Both the position numbers and the translations under genes were made by a program. 64,000 bases of DNA from Diaporthe sp. PMI_573 (lineage: Eukaryota > Ascomycota > Sordariomycetes > Diaporthales > Diaporthaceae). Positions 10,949-22,180 of the stretch are shown here, one piece after another (positions within the stretch are counted from its first letter, which is position 1; each line of letters starts with the position of its first letter). The notes beneath the pieces were generated by a model. That model was not told the origin of the DNA and did not search any database. It was given only the letters and a program-made list of their open reading frames with translations. The stretch spans positions 1,116,001 to 1,180,000 of the forward strand of contig JAJTUP010000001.1 in the NCBI GenBank assembly GCA_021399435.1, read 5' to 3'.

Positions 10949-11245
10949 CGCCGTCGACAAAGAGGCCGAATGCAACTTGGAGCCTTACCTCCAGTACCAC
11001 AACAGGATCGTGTCGTTCCTCAAGTGGAACCTCGACTGGGAGTTCAACAAAAACAAGCCGTTGCAGAGCACCTCGTCCATGCATATGCAGGAATCCTTTC
11101 CTTTACGAAGCCTCCATTTCAAGTCAACAACATCGTCTGCCCCTACTGCAGGCTCGCTGTCGACAGCTGGAGCCCCAAGATGAGCATGTGATGCCAAGCC
11201 ACTATATCTAGCTTCCCGCTCCACCTTGGGGAACGGAATCTCCCC
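10949..11245 (+). pseudogene. BIR-like (inhibitor-of-apoptosis repeat) zinc domain, frameshifted
   Basis: The frame starting DAVDKEAECNLEPYLQYHNR reads RIVSFLKWNLDWEFNKNKP. A change of frame at about 11060 then gives EHLVHAYAGILSFTKPPF and VNNIVCPYCRLAVDSWSP, and a further frame gives DEHVMPSHYI. This order matches the BIR fold signature: R-x-x-S/T-F-x-x-W, then L-x-x-A-G, then V-x-C-x-x-C-x(5)-W, then E-H and a final P-x-C. The last cysteine is missing here. BIR domains occur in fungal survivin/BIR1-type proteins and in some lineage-specific fungal proteins. With two frame changes and the lost ligand this copy is dead. Family assignment is from the motif only. Confidence 0.5.
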
Positions 11246-11720
11246 ACTGGAGTCCAGCTGCAGGCTCGGGACAAGAGGGACCCCGACTAATTCGTCCTGT
11301 TTTTGCATGCAATAGAACTAGAGGGGAGGGAAAGGGAAAGACTGGTGAAGAATACAATCATAACACAATACCTCAAAGTGAGACTTTTGAGCAGCCTGAG
11401 CCCAGTGAGCAGCATGAACCCGTCGAGCAGCATTTCTGGAGAGACCGCAATCTGTGGGAGGGATCCCGACAAGAGGGGCCGTGTGATGAGGCAGATTGCC
11501 GACCTCAACCAAAAGCGCCAGCAGCGACTTGCAGAAGTCGACCAACTACCAGATTGCCCCGTAATGTCTTGGGAGTTCCATGGCTTTGTCGAGGCCGAGT
11601 ACCGTGAAGCTCTTCATACCCTGGAGGCTGAGACAATTGAGCAGCCTGAGCCTGTCGAGCAGCATGAAACTCTGGACCAGCCTGAGCTGATGGTTAATCT
11701 CCAGCCTCGGTTGCCTTGAA

Positions 11721-13671
11721 AAGAACCTGTTCCAGAGCCTCTGCCGCGACCGGAGTACATTCGCAGGCCGGGGGAGACTTCATAGTATCATGTAGAACGC
11801 CACTGAGTAAATATGAACTTTTGTGAGAGATGGTACCTAAAAGTGTGGTTCCTGCCTTTCTATGTGCATGTGATGTGTTTAGTATTAATTAAACGAGATA
11901 CACAACTCGATGCTGCCCTTTCATGCTTTGTAGTTTCCATAATGATAAAACACCACGGCCAGCGTTACATAATACCCAAAGTCTTGGGAAGCATTGTACC
12001 TTCAGAATGAATTGACAATGGGCTCCAATTCACTCATTTGCAGGATCAAACTAATGTCAGTGTTGCAAGCAGACCGCCAAATCAATGTGAAAACCACTGA
12101 GCCCCACCGGGATTCCTGATCCATTGCCTCACCTGGTCGGCGTGGTCCTCCCTCGGCATTGTTAGGACAGCACAGAGCAGCACCACCACGACAAGGAGTG
12201 TCAGCTCCCCCATGTTAAAAAAAGCCGGGCTGCCTTCAGTTGTGGGGGAATACGAACATGTTTATGAATGTAATTAGATCCTCCGGGGAGCCCAGGCCAG
12301 TAGAGTGTGCGTCGAGTCTCTGCACCTTGCGGTGCACTGAGTGTTCTTGTCGACTTGTGCCTTGCGCAGAGCCCTGACGCCAGCCTTGGACTCATAACCA
12401 GCAATGATTTCTCCAGGAGTTCCTTGTAAGGAGTAGACTGCTGGCTCTGGTAATGGAGTGTCGTGAACATGGCCGAGCGACCATGTCTGCCATCACTCAG
12501 CTACTGGAGGACATGAAAAACACGGCCGAGTCATTGAGACCACCATCCTGACTTTGAGACTGCCATTTGAAGAAAGACAACCTCGTGACAACCAACAAAA
12601 CTCATCAATGAAGCAATGTGGCAAATGATTGTGCTTGTTTCGTTATAATGATGCCGGGCTGAGCCAATATACAGTCATGCTGGGCTTAACTCAGGCTAAA
12701 GGCTTAGGGACAGGTATTGCCCGGGGTTTGCCAACCCCAGGTAGAAGGCATATCAGGCTCAGGATGCCATTACATAGAGGAATCAGGGTCTTTACATCGA
12801 CTGGAGTGATTAAAGAAGACCTGAAACAACTTGCAGTATAGCGGCATTGCCGGAGCTCAGACAAAGTATAGTTCAGCTACTCAGAGGGAGGCACCTGCCA
12901 AGGAAAAACACCAGGGCTACTCTAGCAAGTCAACCTTTTACGATACATGTAGATTGCCGGGTTGATGCTGTATATGTGGCAGGATTTAGGCATTGATTGG
13001 TCGTAATGACGAGGGGTTGCTGTGATCTTGAGCCGCCAAGCACCACCCGAGGACCAGGACGGTCGCAAATAAGCTGCCACATTGGAGCCCGGCGAGTCCG
13101 GATAACCACAACCCTCAAGCCCTTGCAAAAAAGAAAGAAAGCTTGGGTCCTATTACCTAGGCTCCCTCACTATACTTCACCCAGCACTGTGACCGCCTCT
13201 CCTTTATCTCTGGGTCACTACATAGAACATCACCACGATAACCTCACGTCGATCACGCCTGCCTATGTGGAGGAATGGGTGATAAACTTTGTGAGGTCTT
13301 TGAGATTTGACCATTTTCTCTTGGCCTGTCGTCTTCATCACGAATCAATGCATCTCGATCATGCCAAAAAGGGGTTTGTCTATTAAGGGCCACAGGCTAT
13401 GTTATGGGAAGTGCGGCAAGAGCACAATCAATCTATCCGCTGTTATGACCTAGACCTAACCAGCACTACAAAAGTCAATCCAGCGCCGGACTCCCAATCT
13501 TCCAGTGTGCCATTCATCCATTCATCCATTCAGCCTTGTTCTTTTGTTTGGACTCGCTGCCCCTGGAAACAAGCTGATGGAGGTCGCTGCTCGTCTTTTG
13601 TTTACACCGCGTTTCCCATCCCAGGTGCCTGCATAGAATGACTGACTTCAAATGTTCTTCCCCAGAGCTCT
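11721..13671. other. No supported gene
   Basis: Short ORFs on both strands lack coding character or motifs. It is probably intergenic between the decayed unit upstream and the 3' end of the metallopeptidase gene. Confidence 0.5.
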
Positions 13672-16251
13672 TCAACCATCCATGTCGGATTGCTTCAGAG
13701 CCATGTCTCCCACGCCCGCCATGAGCTCGTCGTCAGAGTTGGGGACATCAACGATGGGGTTATAGTCGATGAGGAGGTCGGAAGAATCAGACTCGTCACT
13801 TAAAATAGCGTGAGGGTCATCGTCGCGGTCGTAGTCAGCTTCCTAGATTCCATAAAAGTCAGCGGAAGGCTCTTGGAACATGGCTCTTGCGCGGGGATCA
13901 CTTACAGTCAGTCCTCCATCCGTGTTCTGGAGCTGAGGCATGTCGTACACCTGCGCAGGGAGCTCCACGCCGCTGGGGGCAGTGATAATGCCAAACTCGA
14001 CCATGCCGTCGATGGACTGGCCAAAGTAGTTGCGGCCGTAGAATCCGACAATGCGCTCTCCGCTCGGAGGGTCTGTGTAGAGAATGGTTAGCCAATATTG
14101 TTTGAATACCGCACTGCCAGGAGTTCAAGGGACTAAGTATCAGGAAACCTACCAAGAACACAGCACTCGTCGAATTTGCTACCACCAGACAGTGCACCCT
14201 TTACGTCCCCATTGCTGAGGTGGATTTTGACACCCCGGAGGGCATCCGCGTCCCGGGACACATCGACGCGCACCACCTCGTGGCTTGGCGGGATAGGGAC
14301 GTCCTGCTGGTGTCCACTGAAGTGCTTCTCGTACTTTCCATCTGCCATGGCTTGGAATCGTGGGCCGCAGTTAACGCGGATGCCATCCAAAAATCGCACA
14401 TAAAGCCCTATGAGATAATCTCTAATGTAGATATTAATCTCATTTACATGCGCAATGGTGCCATGCTCCATTTGCCTGGTGAGCAGCGTCGCCCAGCTCC
14501 AGTATTTCTCGTTGGCCATGCCGTTGAGGCCCTCCTCGAGGTCGTTGCACATGATGGAGCGCCTGTGCAGCATGATGTCAGAGCCGGGAATGCGGAGGAT
14601 GGACGAGTCCTCCAAGAGATCCCAGACGTTGGGGACGACGCGCTCCTTGCCGTTGCCGCCGAGGAAGGCGAGGCGGACCGGCTGATCGCGGGAGAAGTGA
14701 GACTCGATCCAGCTGACGGGAAGCCTCACGCCGTCCATCGGGCTCGCCACGGAGGGATTCAAGCTCGTCTCGCCATTCCAGAGGACTCGCACGATCTCGG
14801 CTGGCGAGTTACTCATGATCTGAGGGTCCGTGTTACCGTCCTCGTCCCTCCAGTATTTGACGCCGATGGATGGGATATCGAGCCGTATGGCAAGAGGGTC
14901 GCCTGAGAGCTTGGGGTCTCCCGGCATCCAGAAGTGTGGCAGGTGCCGGAAGGCGAGGAGGTCCTTGATGTCGAATACCGCCTCGTTCGCCGTGTTCCCA
15001 TCCACCACTAGTCCCTCTGCTCCGGTCTGTGTATCTGGCGCCGTTCGTGCAATGAAGTTGCGAGGCCAATGGCGCGCGCGGCGGTCCTTCATGATTCCTG
15101 TTGTATGACCGGCGCCGAAGGCATGGCCTAGCTGATGGAGGAATTCGACCTGGCCGATGGAGCACACTTCCCACATTGTTCCCGTCTCTGAATTGGCGGC
15201 GGAGACAACGCCCTGCTCAGGCCGGCTGGCGTCCCTCAGACAGCTGGTTATGGCCTCTAGGTGCTCAGGCCAGGAGTACATGAGGTGGCTCCCCATTGTG
15301 CAGAGAGACACGCCAGTAGGCTCGTGAGAACCCAAGGCAGCGTGGCCGTGGGCAAAGAGATCCTCCTCCACCCAGTCCGAGTCTATAATAAGACCCGCGA
15401 CAATGGGCCTCGCAGCTTCTGTGAATATGCCAATTCCTGAAAGGTCCAGGGCCTCAAGGAACCAAGAGTGCAGTCTCTTGCTATTGCTGCCATGGGGGTT
15501 GTCCTGGGCTATCTCTTCATTCCGAATCTCCTCCACAGTGTGCTCTGACCTGACGAAATGGATCTTCGCGGTGTTGCGCGTCACGCCTGCGTCGGAGGCG
15601 TCGCCCTGGAGGACGGCGTGAAGAAATCGTGCGCTGGTTGTATCAATGTCCCAGCTCTCGTCGAGGCGGAAGGATCGTCGTCCGAGTCCCTTCATGCGCA
15701 TGTCCTCGGCAAGCATGGCTTGCCACATGTATGCTGCCATTCGGAATCTGGCCGCGGCAGAGCCAATCGAGCTCGGGTCACCGATGCTTGGGTGTGCCTT
15801 TCCCGGTTCAAAGTCAATGGTTAAATCAGAATCGGCCCCAAACATTACCACTAGGTGGAGGGGCGGCAGCCGCAAGATAGGGGTGTAGCCAATCTTTAAC
15901 TTGTACACTTGGGTAGCATCACTGTTGGGGTGAATCGCGAGGATGTTTACTCCCGCACTCAGAATGACGATGATCTTTGTATTTGCTTCCTCCACAGGCC
16001 AGGTCTGGGGTGGGAACAGCTCGTCGAAACTGGCAGAGCTCTGTTCGACGGTCAAGAAGGATGGGGCGCTGGCTGCGGTTGCGAATCGTGCCTTAATGAT
16101 TAGACAGCGCTGCAGAGGAATCATCATATTAGACAAGTTCTTGAGGACTTCACCAGCGGTTGGAAATACTTACCTGATGCACTGTCTCCCCGTCCTCGAT
16201 GTTCTCAAAGACGAGGTCTCCATACGTGTTCTCTGTTAGTGCGGCCTCCAT
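13672..16251 (-). CDS. Putative metallopeptidase homologue (YIL108W-like), catalytic Glu replaced by Gln
   Basis: Four exons join in frame: 16174-16251, 14153-16109, 13906-14072 and 13672-13842, giving 790 aa. Introns of 64, 80 and 63 nt have GTAAGT/GTAGGT donors and CAG or TAG acceptors. The start MEAALTENTYG is the first ATG of a short coding exon. The long exon matches the fungal 'putative peptidase family' known from budding yeast YIL108W: a large N-terminal part, then the zincin motif at residues 351-361 and GIM two residues after it. A jacalin-like beta region follows near residues 640-735 (VKIHLSNGDVKG ... IVGFYGRNYFGQS ... EFGIITAP). The motif reads HQLGHAFGAGH, so the three zinc histidines are present but the general-base glutamate is Gln (codon CAG). 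The last exon adds a very acidic tail. No signal peptide is visible, so it is probably cytosolic. It is intact otherwise and likely expressed, perhaps as a non-catalytic binder. Confidence 0.85.
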
Positions 16252-16897
16252 GGCGAAAGGATAGATAGAGGTCACGAAATAGGTAGAGGACTTTGCAAAG
16301 TATTGCTGAAATTGGAGAGTATCGTTGAGGTGGTTCCCAAGTTCACAGAGGTTGACAGAGTTGACAACTTTGGAATGTGCAACAACAACAGCTGGATGGC
16401 GGGGCTTGTTGGATGGTGGGTCAGAGTGACAACGAAAATCAACACCAAGGGCTTGGGATTTGGGAGGCAAACGCGAGTAGCGTGATCTGTTCAAGTGAAT
16501 ATCGTCTCTATAGCCAGCCGCCAAACTTGTTGCTAGACCACAGGACGTCATCTGATGTGGATCAGACTGAAGTGCAAACACTTTCGGATTTCACTTCTGC
16601 TGACTCTACAGAATCCGGAAAGCTGCTCTACTTTTACCCAGATTGATTGTGCAGTCCTTCTCAGCAGTGGGTATTCCACAGTCACGAAAGCAAGCATCAC
16701 ATCAAGGGTTCACAAATGAAAGCATGGACAATGATGAATTGGTTTTCTCAAGTGCCACAAGGCTGTTCATAGTTCGTGAGGATACTCTCCCCGGGCGATA
16801 CGCCACACAACATTAGGCCACCTATCCTTGAGTATCCTCCACATGACGGCTGCACCCTCGTGAAAGCAAGGTGACAAAAGCACAAATCAGCAAAGCC

Positions 16898-17521
16898 TTA
16901 GAGTGCCTTGCTGGCGCTCGTCTCCTCATTGCCTCCCTTAGACTCGACTCCCTCGGGCTTGTCTTCCTCAAACCTGACACGCTTGGTCCGAACGACCTTG
17001 ACTGTGCCGTCCTCGATATTGTCGTCCTCGGTCTTCACCCGCTTGAAGTTGATCTTGATTCTCTTGATGGTGTGCGTGATCATGCCCTCAGCCTTGATAT
17101 TCTTATCTTTGACATTCTCATCTTTGACGTCCTCGTTCTTGATGTCCTCGTTCTTGATGTTCTCAGTCTCGTCCTCATCAATGAGGATCTCCGGCTCTGA
17201 GCTGGAAAGTAACAGTGTCAGCATACACATATGGGGAAGGCTTGGTGAGCGACTCGGAGCGGTTGATGATGGCACTGACTCGTTGTGCTCCTCTGCACCA
17301 TACGCCTCGAGGAACTCAGCAGCCGACAAGGGCTTCATTCGGTAGAGTCGTGTGCACTTGTTGCACGTTCTGTACTTCTTCCAGATGTAGCCATCTTGTA
17401 TCCATTGATCGGTGCCCCGCCTGATTTGGCTGCGAACAAAGGCCTTGTGGGCCTTCCATTTCCTGCAATCCCCACACCAGGTGAGGCCACGGCGCACTGG
17501 ACGATTCTTCCAAGAACCCAT
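16898..17521 (-). CDS. Two-CxxC (CxxC ... TCNxC) protein with charged Lys/Glu tail
   Basis: A single open frame of 207 aa starts at an ATG at 17521. Residues 16-56 hold the putative zinc site, C16-G-D-C19 followed by a basic Trp-containing stretch and R-T-C53-N-K-C56. An acidic helix (LSAAEFLEAYGAEEHNES) and a Ser-rich linker follow. Then come 15-bp-encoded repeats IKNED/VKDEN/VKDKN near residues 120-143 and a basic end with KRIKINFKRVK. The composition suggests a nuclear protein that binds nucleic acid or protein; this is inference. A weak GT...AG pair inside the frame (about 27 nt) is too short to be an intron, so I read through it. The same CxxC...TCNxC arrangement recurs in decayed form at 7.1 kb and in the ORF at 34.7 kb. 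I do not recognise a named family. Confidence 0.6.
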   Translation of the reverse strand: MGSWKNRPVRRGLTWCGDCRKWKAHKAFVRSQIRRGTDQWIQDGYIWKKYRTCNKCTRLYRMKPLSAAEFLEAYGAEEHNESVPSSTAPSRSPSLPHMCMLTLLLSSSEPEILIDEDETENIKNEDIKNEDVKDENVKDKNIKAEGMITHTIKRIKINFKRVKTEDDNIEDGTVKVVRTKRVRFEEDKPEGVESKGGNEETSASKAL

Positions 17522-20403
17522 AAGGCTGTCTTTTGTCGATGGGATGAGATTGGACTGGTAAGTACAGAATGGGGATGAAAGCCGTCTTTGAGTACTTTTG
17601 CGATTGGGATTGAACGATGGAGGATGTGGGTTGAGCCTGAAAGTGCCTTGTAGAGTGCCTTGTAGAGTGCCTTGCTGCGGAGGGACTTTGGAGTGTTATT
17701 TTGTGTGGAAAGGTTAACGAGGCAAACGCGGTGCGTTAAGTGAAGCACTGCTTCGTCACCCCGTGACAACCCCCCTCCACCTCCCCACGGCCCCACCCTA
17801 AGGTCACTTGAACTCCGGAACTCCTAGACCAGGCAATCCGGGGAAAGGCACAAAGTGATATGTGCGATGGCCGTGAGGAATTTCGTCGCCCCCAACCACG
17901 CAGCTGGCCGGTGATCCCTAAGCATCCCTTCTCTTCGGCACATGAAGAACGACTTGGAGTCCAGACTCAGCATGCGCACTGGAATTTAACAATCAGGGTG
18001 AAGTTGAGTCCCAGGAGCGTGCCTGTGAACTTGAAATCCGGGTTGGCACAGGGCTGACTCTGATCGCAGACGACTGGAACGCTTCCAAGAAACACCAAGC
18101 TGTTACACCCTGGTCCTTGATACTGGAGATATATGACGGTATCGGCCATGGCCTGCCTACCCATTCACCTCGTTCCTTGTTTTGCAACAGGCCGATGCGA
18201 GCTTTCAACCGCATAGGGAGTTTGGTGACGGAAGGTACTCTCCCTACACCCTTTGGACGGAGTAGATCGGGCACTGCAAGTTGAAGTAAGGGGCTGCGAT
18301 GTTTACCGGCTACGAGGCAGTTCCGCGGAGCCGCCAACTTGAACAAAGGGTTGCTGTTAAAACACTCAGCTAGAAAGGGATTCTGGAAGCCGAACTTCGT
18401 TAGGAAAAAGGTTGGCGCAGGCCTGGAAGGAAATTGTTCTGTGAGAAGGGTAAAAGCCAAGGCGAACGATGAGACCTCTTAGGCGAAAGGTTGCAGTTCT
18501 CAGACCAATTATTTGGGCAGCAGCTGCTTCGGAAGTCCTCAGTCCTGGTCAGCCATTTCCGGAATGGGATGTAAATGCCTTACCATGCATATGCCTCCAC
18601 TTCAATAGGTTGCAGAAGCCGACGTCTTTATGTATGAAACAGAAGAAAAGGCAGCCGGAGCCCGTCGCAGTCAAGCCTGGGAGGCTAAGGGGGCATCTAT
18701 TTGCTTTGGTGGTAGCCCAAGTGACGACGGGGTCTTGATGGAAGAGCTATCCCGAGACTGGAATAGCAAGGCAAGGTGACTGATCACCGTCCACACACCG
18801 AGTCGGCCCGGTGCCTTGCAGATTGAACCCAGACTGGAAGGCTCAAGGCAACATAGTGTGCTTTGCGGGCATGCAGGTGCTCTTACTCACTTACAGGTAG
18901 CATTAGAGATAGGATCGATAAGTTCCGTGCTTGCTAGATTTGCAACAAACTCCAATAGAGTGCTCCATCAGTCTGTAATGCTTTGTGGCACAGCTCAGAG
19001 ACAGGGCTCGCCTCAACCTGCTGTGACTCTACATATTTGCTGTCCGCTACAGCAACATCTGGAACACTGCACGCCGGCCGCCCTCACCCGAGCTGGTAAT
19101 CTCGGACCATTCCATGTGTCTGGGCTCTCCGAGTTGTGTGAGTGTACTCATTAGTTACCCGTTGTTGCGGTCTTGACATCGGCCTTCCGGATTTGCTCAG
19201 GCCAGGTTTATGGAGGGTTTCATGCGGGCTTTGCCTGCTTTTGGCATGTAACTCGGCCGAGTCCTGCTTTTTATAGCGCTTTCTCTCTGTGTGGCTGGTT
19301 CTTTCCGGGACGCATTTCGGTGACTCCCTCACCTCTGGCCACTTTGCTTGGGCCACAAATCTTCATGATATTGAAAATGACATTCGTAGAGTAGACAGTT
19401 GGTGTACACTGAGACCATACTAAGTGTGCATGTGATTCAGATTGGGCACCATGATGAAATAGAGAGGGGTCCCTGGAGAGTGCGGTATGAACAGGATGGT
19501 GGTATAGTTCACAGGGCCGTCCAATCTCCTTAACTTGTAACTGTGACAAGTGAAGGTCCCGTGCAGCCTTGTGAGCATTCTCGCATACCATGGGAATAGG
19601 TCTGGCAATGCGGAAAGTACAAGTTGATATAGAAATTTTGGAGATGCTCTTTACAGATCATCTATGCAGTAGTGCTATTCTACTTTAAAAAGCTCCATTT
19701 GTGAACATTTGGTTTTCTTGATGAGTTGACAAATTCCATTCTGTGCAAACTATTTACAGCTCTTAAGTCTCAAGTTCCTTTCATTAATTTAACTGGCTTT
19801 ATTTCAGCTCATTAAGCCCGTCTATCCATTAGTCACCACTCGCCTCTCAATATCGCTCCATCAACTCAACAAAGGATGAGGTACTCCCTGTTGACTTCGG
19901 TGAAAAGAGGCCGTGGTGATGAATAGTGTCGCGGGAAAAGTTATGGGTTTTATTTATGGGAATGAACCTCTGTCCATAATGAACCGCTAGTCAAGCAGGC
20001 CCTTGGGTTCAAAAAACAAAGAAGTAAATGTGTGCACTCATCACTGAAGATGGGCATGGTGCCCTGGTTGTTTGTCATGTTGGCAGTGTTGTTCTTTGTG
20101 CTGAACAAGTCGAGTGATCTTAAGGCGCATTTGATATAGGTTGGGCGCAGGGTTGATATCTGCGCTGTTCTGAGCAGCGCTTGGGTCTAGACTCGGTGTA
20201 GCTTCACCGCACAGCCTAGTCAGTATCCGTGTCGTTGAGGCACACAGTTGCTACTGAGCCAGAAGCGGTCCACCATGCATTCAGTGTGGAGGACTGCGAT
20301 AGTAGAGCAGAGTTCGAGTGCTAAGACTTGCATCTTCCTCCCAGAGTTGAAGTGTGTGTGTCTTAAAGGGACGTATTTCCAGGTGCAGGGTGAGGTTGCG
20401 GTA
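17522..20403. other. No supported gene; AT-richer patch near 19.6-19.9 kb
   Basis: Several ORFs of 60-155 aa occur on both strands without coding-like composition, splice logic or motifs. About 19620-19830 is visibly richer in A and T than its surroundings. A tgccttgtagag repeat (three copies) is at about 17642-17680 in the 5' flank of the preceding gene. I see no mobile-element ends. Confidence 0.4.
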
Positions 20404-20800
20404 GATCTTAGGTCGTCGGTTCCTCGCCGTTCAAGAAGTTGTGCGGCACCACTCCCACACACAAATTCAACCTTGTATCATGGACTCCGCGGTGCTCGAG
20501 GTATTTGGTCATGATCTTCAAGGCGCTGATTTCCTCGCGGTCACGGCAGCTCGAGTTCCGGTATCTTCGATGATAGAGAGCGTGTTTGGAAAGAAGGGGA
20601 CCACACCAAGCGACTTCTGATACGGAACAACCTGTTCCTCGATGCCCTCTAGCATTGTGCTTCTCTGGTCGCACTATCGTTGGTATGGCCGCGGTCAAAT
20701 CCCCTGTAGATAGGTTGGCCGGCCGGCCGGCCGGCGGCCTGTTGAAGCCTTGAGCCTTCATCTCGCAGGCCCGGGATCTTGGCCTTGGTCTCACAGGATG
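20404..20800 (-). pseudogene. Terminal fragment of the decayed minus-strand unit
   Basis: One frame reads RDREEISALKIMTKYLEHRG and ends in a stop at 20408. It partly resembles LADHKEMSALKAKHNPMPGG, read on the same strand near 21.26 kb. I see no ATG or complete frame. A (GGCC)n run of about 24 bp lies at 20716-20739. It is probably the 3' remnant of another copy of the unit at 21.2 kb. Confidence 0.25.
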
Positions 20801-20809
20801 CGGCGCCTC

Positions 20810-20968
20810 CTAGTGTAGCTGAGCCTGGCGGTTCTTGTTGTTGCCGCCAGTGCTGGCATTAGACTTCTCGCCCTTGTCCTCCTCGACCAGTTTCACATAA
20901 AAGATCTCACAAGACTCGCTCAGAACCCGGCCCTTTTCGTTGCACGTGCGGCCAGTCAACTCCGGCAT
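20810..20968 (-). CDS. Short ORF or exon, 52 aa, with TCN motif
   Basis: An ATG at 20968 opens 53 codons ending TAG: MPELTGRTCNEKGRVLSESC, then EIFYVKLVEED and an Asn/Lys-rich end. The RTCN element and two cysteines recall the TCNxC motif of the 17.5 and 34.7 kb proteins. It lies just downstream of other decayed coding pieces on the same strand. It may be the last exon of the 21-25 kb unit rather than a gene of its own. No homologue is recognised. Confidence 0.25.
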   Translation of the reverse strand: MPELTGRTCNEKGRVLSESCEIFYVKLVEEDKGEKSNASTGGNNKNRQAQLH

Positions 20969-21394
20969 TCTACCTGTAGCATTCATGACGTGGCCGAATT
21001 GGACAATGGAGGTGCCAATGCCGATGGAGGACGGATCTGTCCCCTAAGTTCCCCTGAACTCGTCGCTCGTCGTCGTTGCTTTGCTCCCCATTCACGGATG
21101 TTAGATGAGTATAGAAGAGATATGCACCCTCGTCGAATAGGCCTTGGAATTGGTCATAGATGGTCTTACTCGAATTTGATTCCAAATGTGAGTAGACACG
21201 CATGAGGGGATGAGTTTGATTGTGGCCGCATCGGCAATGCCCCTCCGGGCATAGGGTTGTGCTTGGCCTTCAAAGCGCTCATCTCTTTGTGGTCTGCGAG
21301 AATGATGACCCCGAGCTTGTGATGTTGGCCTGGATGGCCTTCTGAGCTTCTGCCTCTCGCTCGGGAGGCTGTCCATGGCCCTCTGGACTTGTGC

Positions 21395-22004
21395 CTATCT
21401 GGCCCGCTTGTCTGCCTCCTTTTGGATCTTCTTGTCTGCCTCCTTGAGGATCACTCGCTTCTTGTCCTCCCACTTGTCGTCCATCATCTGGCCGAGCTCG
21501 GTCCGGATGTCGACCTCAGTGTTGATCGGAACGGCGTATGTGGGAGGGCGAGATCGCTTCTCGAGGAGCTGGTGCTTGAGCTCTGTGGAGACGTGCTCTC
21601 TGGCAGGCGCCTCGACCTCGGCGTTGATTGGGACGGGACGGCTGTTGTTACGGGCTTGCTGCTCCTTGAACAATCCGGCAATGCAATATGCAGGGACTGA
21701 TTGTACTCATCCGACTTGACGATCTCCCACGCGCCACCTTGCATCTGCTTCATCCATGTGTCCTGCATCTGGTTGATCCATGCAGTCTGCACGGCATTTG
21801 GTGGAAAGCGATGCTGCTTATCCTTCAGAAGCTGGTACTCGAGCTCGGTCAAGACGTACTGCCTAGGAAGAACCTCTGTTCTTCCGACTCCCTTTGGGGA
21901 AGTGTGGCGGGTGCAACAGCAAGAGCCTGCAGATGAGGGTCTATAGCCTTGTCGGACACGGCTGTGACTGAGCCGGACCGAGCGATGGCGAGGTCGTTGT
22001 TGCT
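21395..22004 (-). pseudogene. Coiled-coil-rich gene fragment, frame changes twice
   Basis: Coding character runs continuously on the minus strand but through three frames. First NNDLAIARSGSVTAVSDKA (22004 to stop at 21849), then VLTELEYQLLKDKQHRFPP ... AWINQMQDTWMKQMQGG (about 21870-21690), then REHVSTELKHQLLEKRSRPP and a Lys/Asp/Glu-rich helix ending KEADKRAR at 21395. The two LTEL/STEL-xYQLL/HQLL-K segments are internal repeats. The N-terminal piece is a paralogue of the short ORF at 22593-22730. No GT-AG pair explains the frame changes, so I call it a pseudogene of a mostly helical protein. Confidence 0.45.
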
Positions 22005-22180
22005 TATGTTGGCGTGTTGTCGTCTCTGGCTTTGATGATGTTGGGTTGAAGTTAGCCATCTGCTGGGGCTGCTGGCCAGTGTTGCTGTGGGTTCTGGCCA
22101 GTGCTGCTGGGGCTGCTGGCTAGTGTTGCTGGGACGTCGCAGCCTGAGGGACTGCGTCCCGGAAGCATGAGTTCTCTGGG

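Larger units (their letters stand above)
9830..11720 (+). pseudogene. Decayed gene, unit 2, related to unit 1 at 6.7 kb
   Basis: At 9858-9935 a plus-strand frame reads ENSELAGHDIAVELHSQAFA, clearly similar to DKPELAARDLVVEFHSEADA of unit 1 about 3.15 kb upstream. Codingness then continues in different frames: an acidic EEEDVESEAGAAEA piece at 10.05 kb, DEKSKAMTCPMCPTRG at about 10.64 kb (another CxxC), a BIR-like domain at 10.95 kb (separate entry), and a Glu/Gln/Pro-rich tail with EQPEPVEQHE-type repeats to 11.72 kb. Frameshifts and stops make it non-functional as read. A minus-strand 206-aa ORF at 9230-9850 overlaps its start; I treat that as spurious. Confidence 0.45.
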
